In this document: in pieces, positions 7,288 through 8,135 of the stretch | How the letters are laid out: each line of letters starts with the position of its first letter | Position numbering within the stretch: the stretch's first letter is position 1 | From: Gammaproteobacteria bacterium | GTDB taxonomy: Bacteria; Pseudomonadota; Gammaproteobacteria; Thiohalomonadales; Thiohalomonadaceae | DNA length: 8,135 nucleotides | Assembly: GCA_015232955.1 (NCBI GenBank) | Contig: JADFYS010000081.1 | Span: 1 to 8,135 of the forward strand | Reading direction: 5' to 3' | Position numbers and translations under genes: made by a program | Notes under the pieces: generated by a model | The model's input: the letters and a program-made list of their open reading frames with translations, nothing else | Told to the model about the DNA's origin: nothing | Database searches by the model: none

Positions 7288-7343
7288 GGCCTGTCTGTCT
7301 TGTGATATTGGGATCGGCGTGGCTAGACGAGTGAGATGCGGTG

Positions 7344-7349
7344 TAAAAT
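7344..7349 (+). promoter_or_regulatory. Candidate -10 box of the S24-like/ycgL unit
   Basis: TAAAAT matches 5 of 6 bases of the sigma70 -10 hexamer and lies about 30 bp upstream of the ATG at 7381. The best -35 (TGGCTA, 7320-7325, 18 bp upstream) is weak, so activation by a factor is possible. If real, transcription would begin near 7356. That is downstream of the earlier in-frame ATG at 7336 and supports the later start for the S24-like gene. Confidence 0.25.
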
Positions 7350-7380
7350 AGGGCGAAACAGTAACTACAGGATGCAGAGT

Positions 7381-7776
7381 ATGGCCAATGGAGAACGGGT
7401 AACCCCCCTCGAAGCGATCCCGATCGTTGTCGCTCAGGAACAACAGAGTGAAGAGGGAGGCGGCTGTGAAGAGCGGGAGCCGTATGCGTTGATGAATATT
7501 GGCGATAGCATGGAGCCGGAATTTAATGATGGCGATGTCATCATCATAGAACCCGAATTTCCGCCGCGCTCCGGGCACTATGTTATCGCTTGGCATAATG
7601 GTGAATACACCTTCAGACAGCTGTTGCAGCAAGAGCAGGGGTGGATCCTTCACCCCCTCAATCCCCGTTATGAGGATCAACCTCTTGCCAGCCTAGAGGC
7701 GGTGAAAGGGGTGATCTCCCAGAAAAAGGCTCCGGGGAGAAGGGTGCGCGGGGTTCCCCCCAAGAGTTACCTCTAG
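7381..7776 (+). CDS. S24/LexA-like domain protein lacking the catalytic lysine
   Basis: A 131-residue protein made almost wholly of the LexA/UmuD C-terminal (peptidase S24) fold. GDSMEPEFNDGDVIIIEP (41-58) contains the nucleophile Ser43, and the expected lysine block reads GEYTFRQL with Arg79 where LexA and UmuD have Lys. The Ser-to-Arg spacing of 36 nearly equals the 37 between Ser and Lys in LexA and UmuD, so this is the aligned position. There is no helix-turn-helix, no Ala-Gly or Cys-Gly cleavage site ahead of the domain, and no membrane segment, so it is neither a standard repressor nor a signal peptidase. Self-cleavage is therefore unlikely; a binding or structural role is inferred. An in-frame ATG at 7336 would add 15 residues. 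The start at 7381 is preferred because AGGA (7369-7372) lies eight bases upstream. It overlaps ycgL by one base. Confidence 0.8.
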   Translation: MANGERVTPLEAIPIVVAQEQQSEEGGGCEEREPYALMNIGDSMEPEFNDGDVIIIEPEFPPRSGHYVIAWHNGEYTFRQLLQQEQGWILHPLNPRYEDQPLASLEAVKGVISQKKAPGRRVRGVPPKSYL

Positions 7777-8048
7777 TGGAAAGCGCTGACGGTCGCCACT
7801 GCTACATCTATCGCAGCAAACAGAAAGAGGGGTACTACCTCTTTCTGGCACAAGAGAACGATTTTTCACCCGTGCCAGAGGCGATCATGCGTTATTTCGG
7901 AACTCCGGAAAAGAGTATGACCCTCTATCTGAACCGACAGAGTAAGCTGGCGGTCAGCAGTAGCCGGGAGGTGCTGGCGGGTCTGGAAGAGAACGGGTTC
8001 TATATCCAGATCCCGCCGACGCTAATCCGGGGAGAGCGCTATCACTAA
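7776..8048 (+). CDS. ycgL: YcgL domain-containing protein
   Basis: A 90-residue member of the YcgL family, small soluble proteins found mainly in Gammaproteobacteria whose biochemical role is not settled. Recognisable parts are CYIYRSKQKEGYYLF (about 9-23), the FSPVPEAIMRYFGTPEKSM core (about 30-48), the KLAVSSSREVL helix, and the closing GFYIQIPP (about 74-81). It is shorter than E. coli YcgL (108 residues), lacking part of the variable C-terminal tail. The GTG at 7776 shares its first base with the TAG stop of the S24-like gene. The local ribosome binding site is weak (AAGAG, 7762-7766), so translation probably depends on coupling to the upstream gene, which suggests the two products are needed together. 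The family motif begins only nine codons in, so no later start is possible without losing it. Confidence 0.88.
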   Translation: MESADGRHCYIYRSKQKEGYYLFLAQENDFSPVPEAIMRYFGTPEKSMTLYLNRQSKLAVSSSREVLAGLEENGFYIQIPPTLIRGERYH

Positions 8049-8078
8049 AGAAGGATAACTTGATCCTAAAATCCGCAG

Positions 8079-8108
8079 TTGACCGCTGCATGTTTCCATC
8101 AAGATAAT
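8079..8108 (+). promoter_or_regulatory. Probable sigma70 promoter for a gene beyond the window
   Basis: TTGACC (8079-8084) and GATAAT (8103-8108) each match 5 of 6 consensus bases and are 18 bp apart. No gene start follows in the remaining 27 bp, so the promoter would serve a + strand gene past the right edge. The stretch from the ycgL stop (8048) to here holds only a weak 5-bp hairpin (AGGAT 8052-8056 with ATCCT 8063-8067) and no clear terminator. Confidence 0.45.
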
Positions 8109-8135
8109 GATTATGCAATGAAATTTACAATATTT

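Noticed and set aside
7267..7305. CRP-like site from two TGTGA half-sites (7267 and 7301)
   Set aside because: They are direct, not inverted, and 34 bp apart, so they do not form a CRP operator.
7336..7380. Longer N-terminus for the S24-like protein from the ATG at 7336
   Set aside because: Weak ribosome binding site, and a likely -10 box falls inside this stretch; the ATG at 7381 has AGGA at proper spacing. Not excluded.
7243..7680. 145-codon open frame on the - strand over the S24-like gene
   Set aside because: It overlaps the recognisable GDSMEP domain on the other strand, crosses the palindromic regulatory region and shows no family features.
1..8135. Defence system, CRISPR array, phage or insertion sequence
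   Set aside because: No repeat-spacer pattern, transposase, integrase, terminal repeats or target duplications seen; all long reading frames fit housekeeping or motility families.

Overview
The window looks like chromosomal DNA of a polarly flagellated gammaproteobacterium. The evidence is FlhF and FlhG together with a MotC/MotD-type stator of the Pseudomonas kind, a DUF2802 (FipA-like) protein, and a YcgL protein, a family I know mainly from Gammaproteobacteria. G+C is a little above 50% by eye, GGG glycine codons are frequent, and there is no sign of recent transfer. I cannot name the genus.

Left part (10-4532, all + strand): a compact motility cluster. flhF and flhG overlap by one base (TAATG). 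A 168-bp gap follows, holding a candidate promoter and a palindrome. Then come motC, motD and a fipA-like DUF2802 gene, the last starting on the base after the motD stop. FlhF and FipA would set where the polar flagellum is built, FlhG would limit how many, and MotC/MotD would power rotation. fliA and the che genes that usually lie between flhG and motC in Pseudomonas-like clusters are absent here.

Middle (4568-7120, - strand): one long gene for a DUF3417-type alpha-glucan (glycogen/maltodextrin) phosphorylase, convergent with the motility cluster and only 35 bp from it, with no visible intrinsic terminator between them.

Right part (7121-8135): a 260-bp divergent regulatory region with a stem-loop in the probable glgP leader and a perfect 14-bp palindrome. 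On the + strand follows a two-gene unit: an S24/LexA-like protein that keeps the catalytic Ser but has Arg where the catalytic Lys should be, and a one-base-overlapping ycgL. The window ends in 87 bp of noncoding DNA with a good sigma70-type promoter for a gene beyond the edge.

I see no tRNA, rRNA, CRISPR array, insertion sequence or phage gene. No wholly new system is evident. The points most worth a second look are the FipA-like gene in the flhF-flhG-stator cluster, the apparently protease-dead S24-like protein coupled to ycgL, and the palindromes and stem-loop in the two regulatory gaps.
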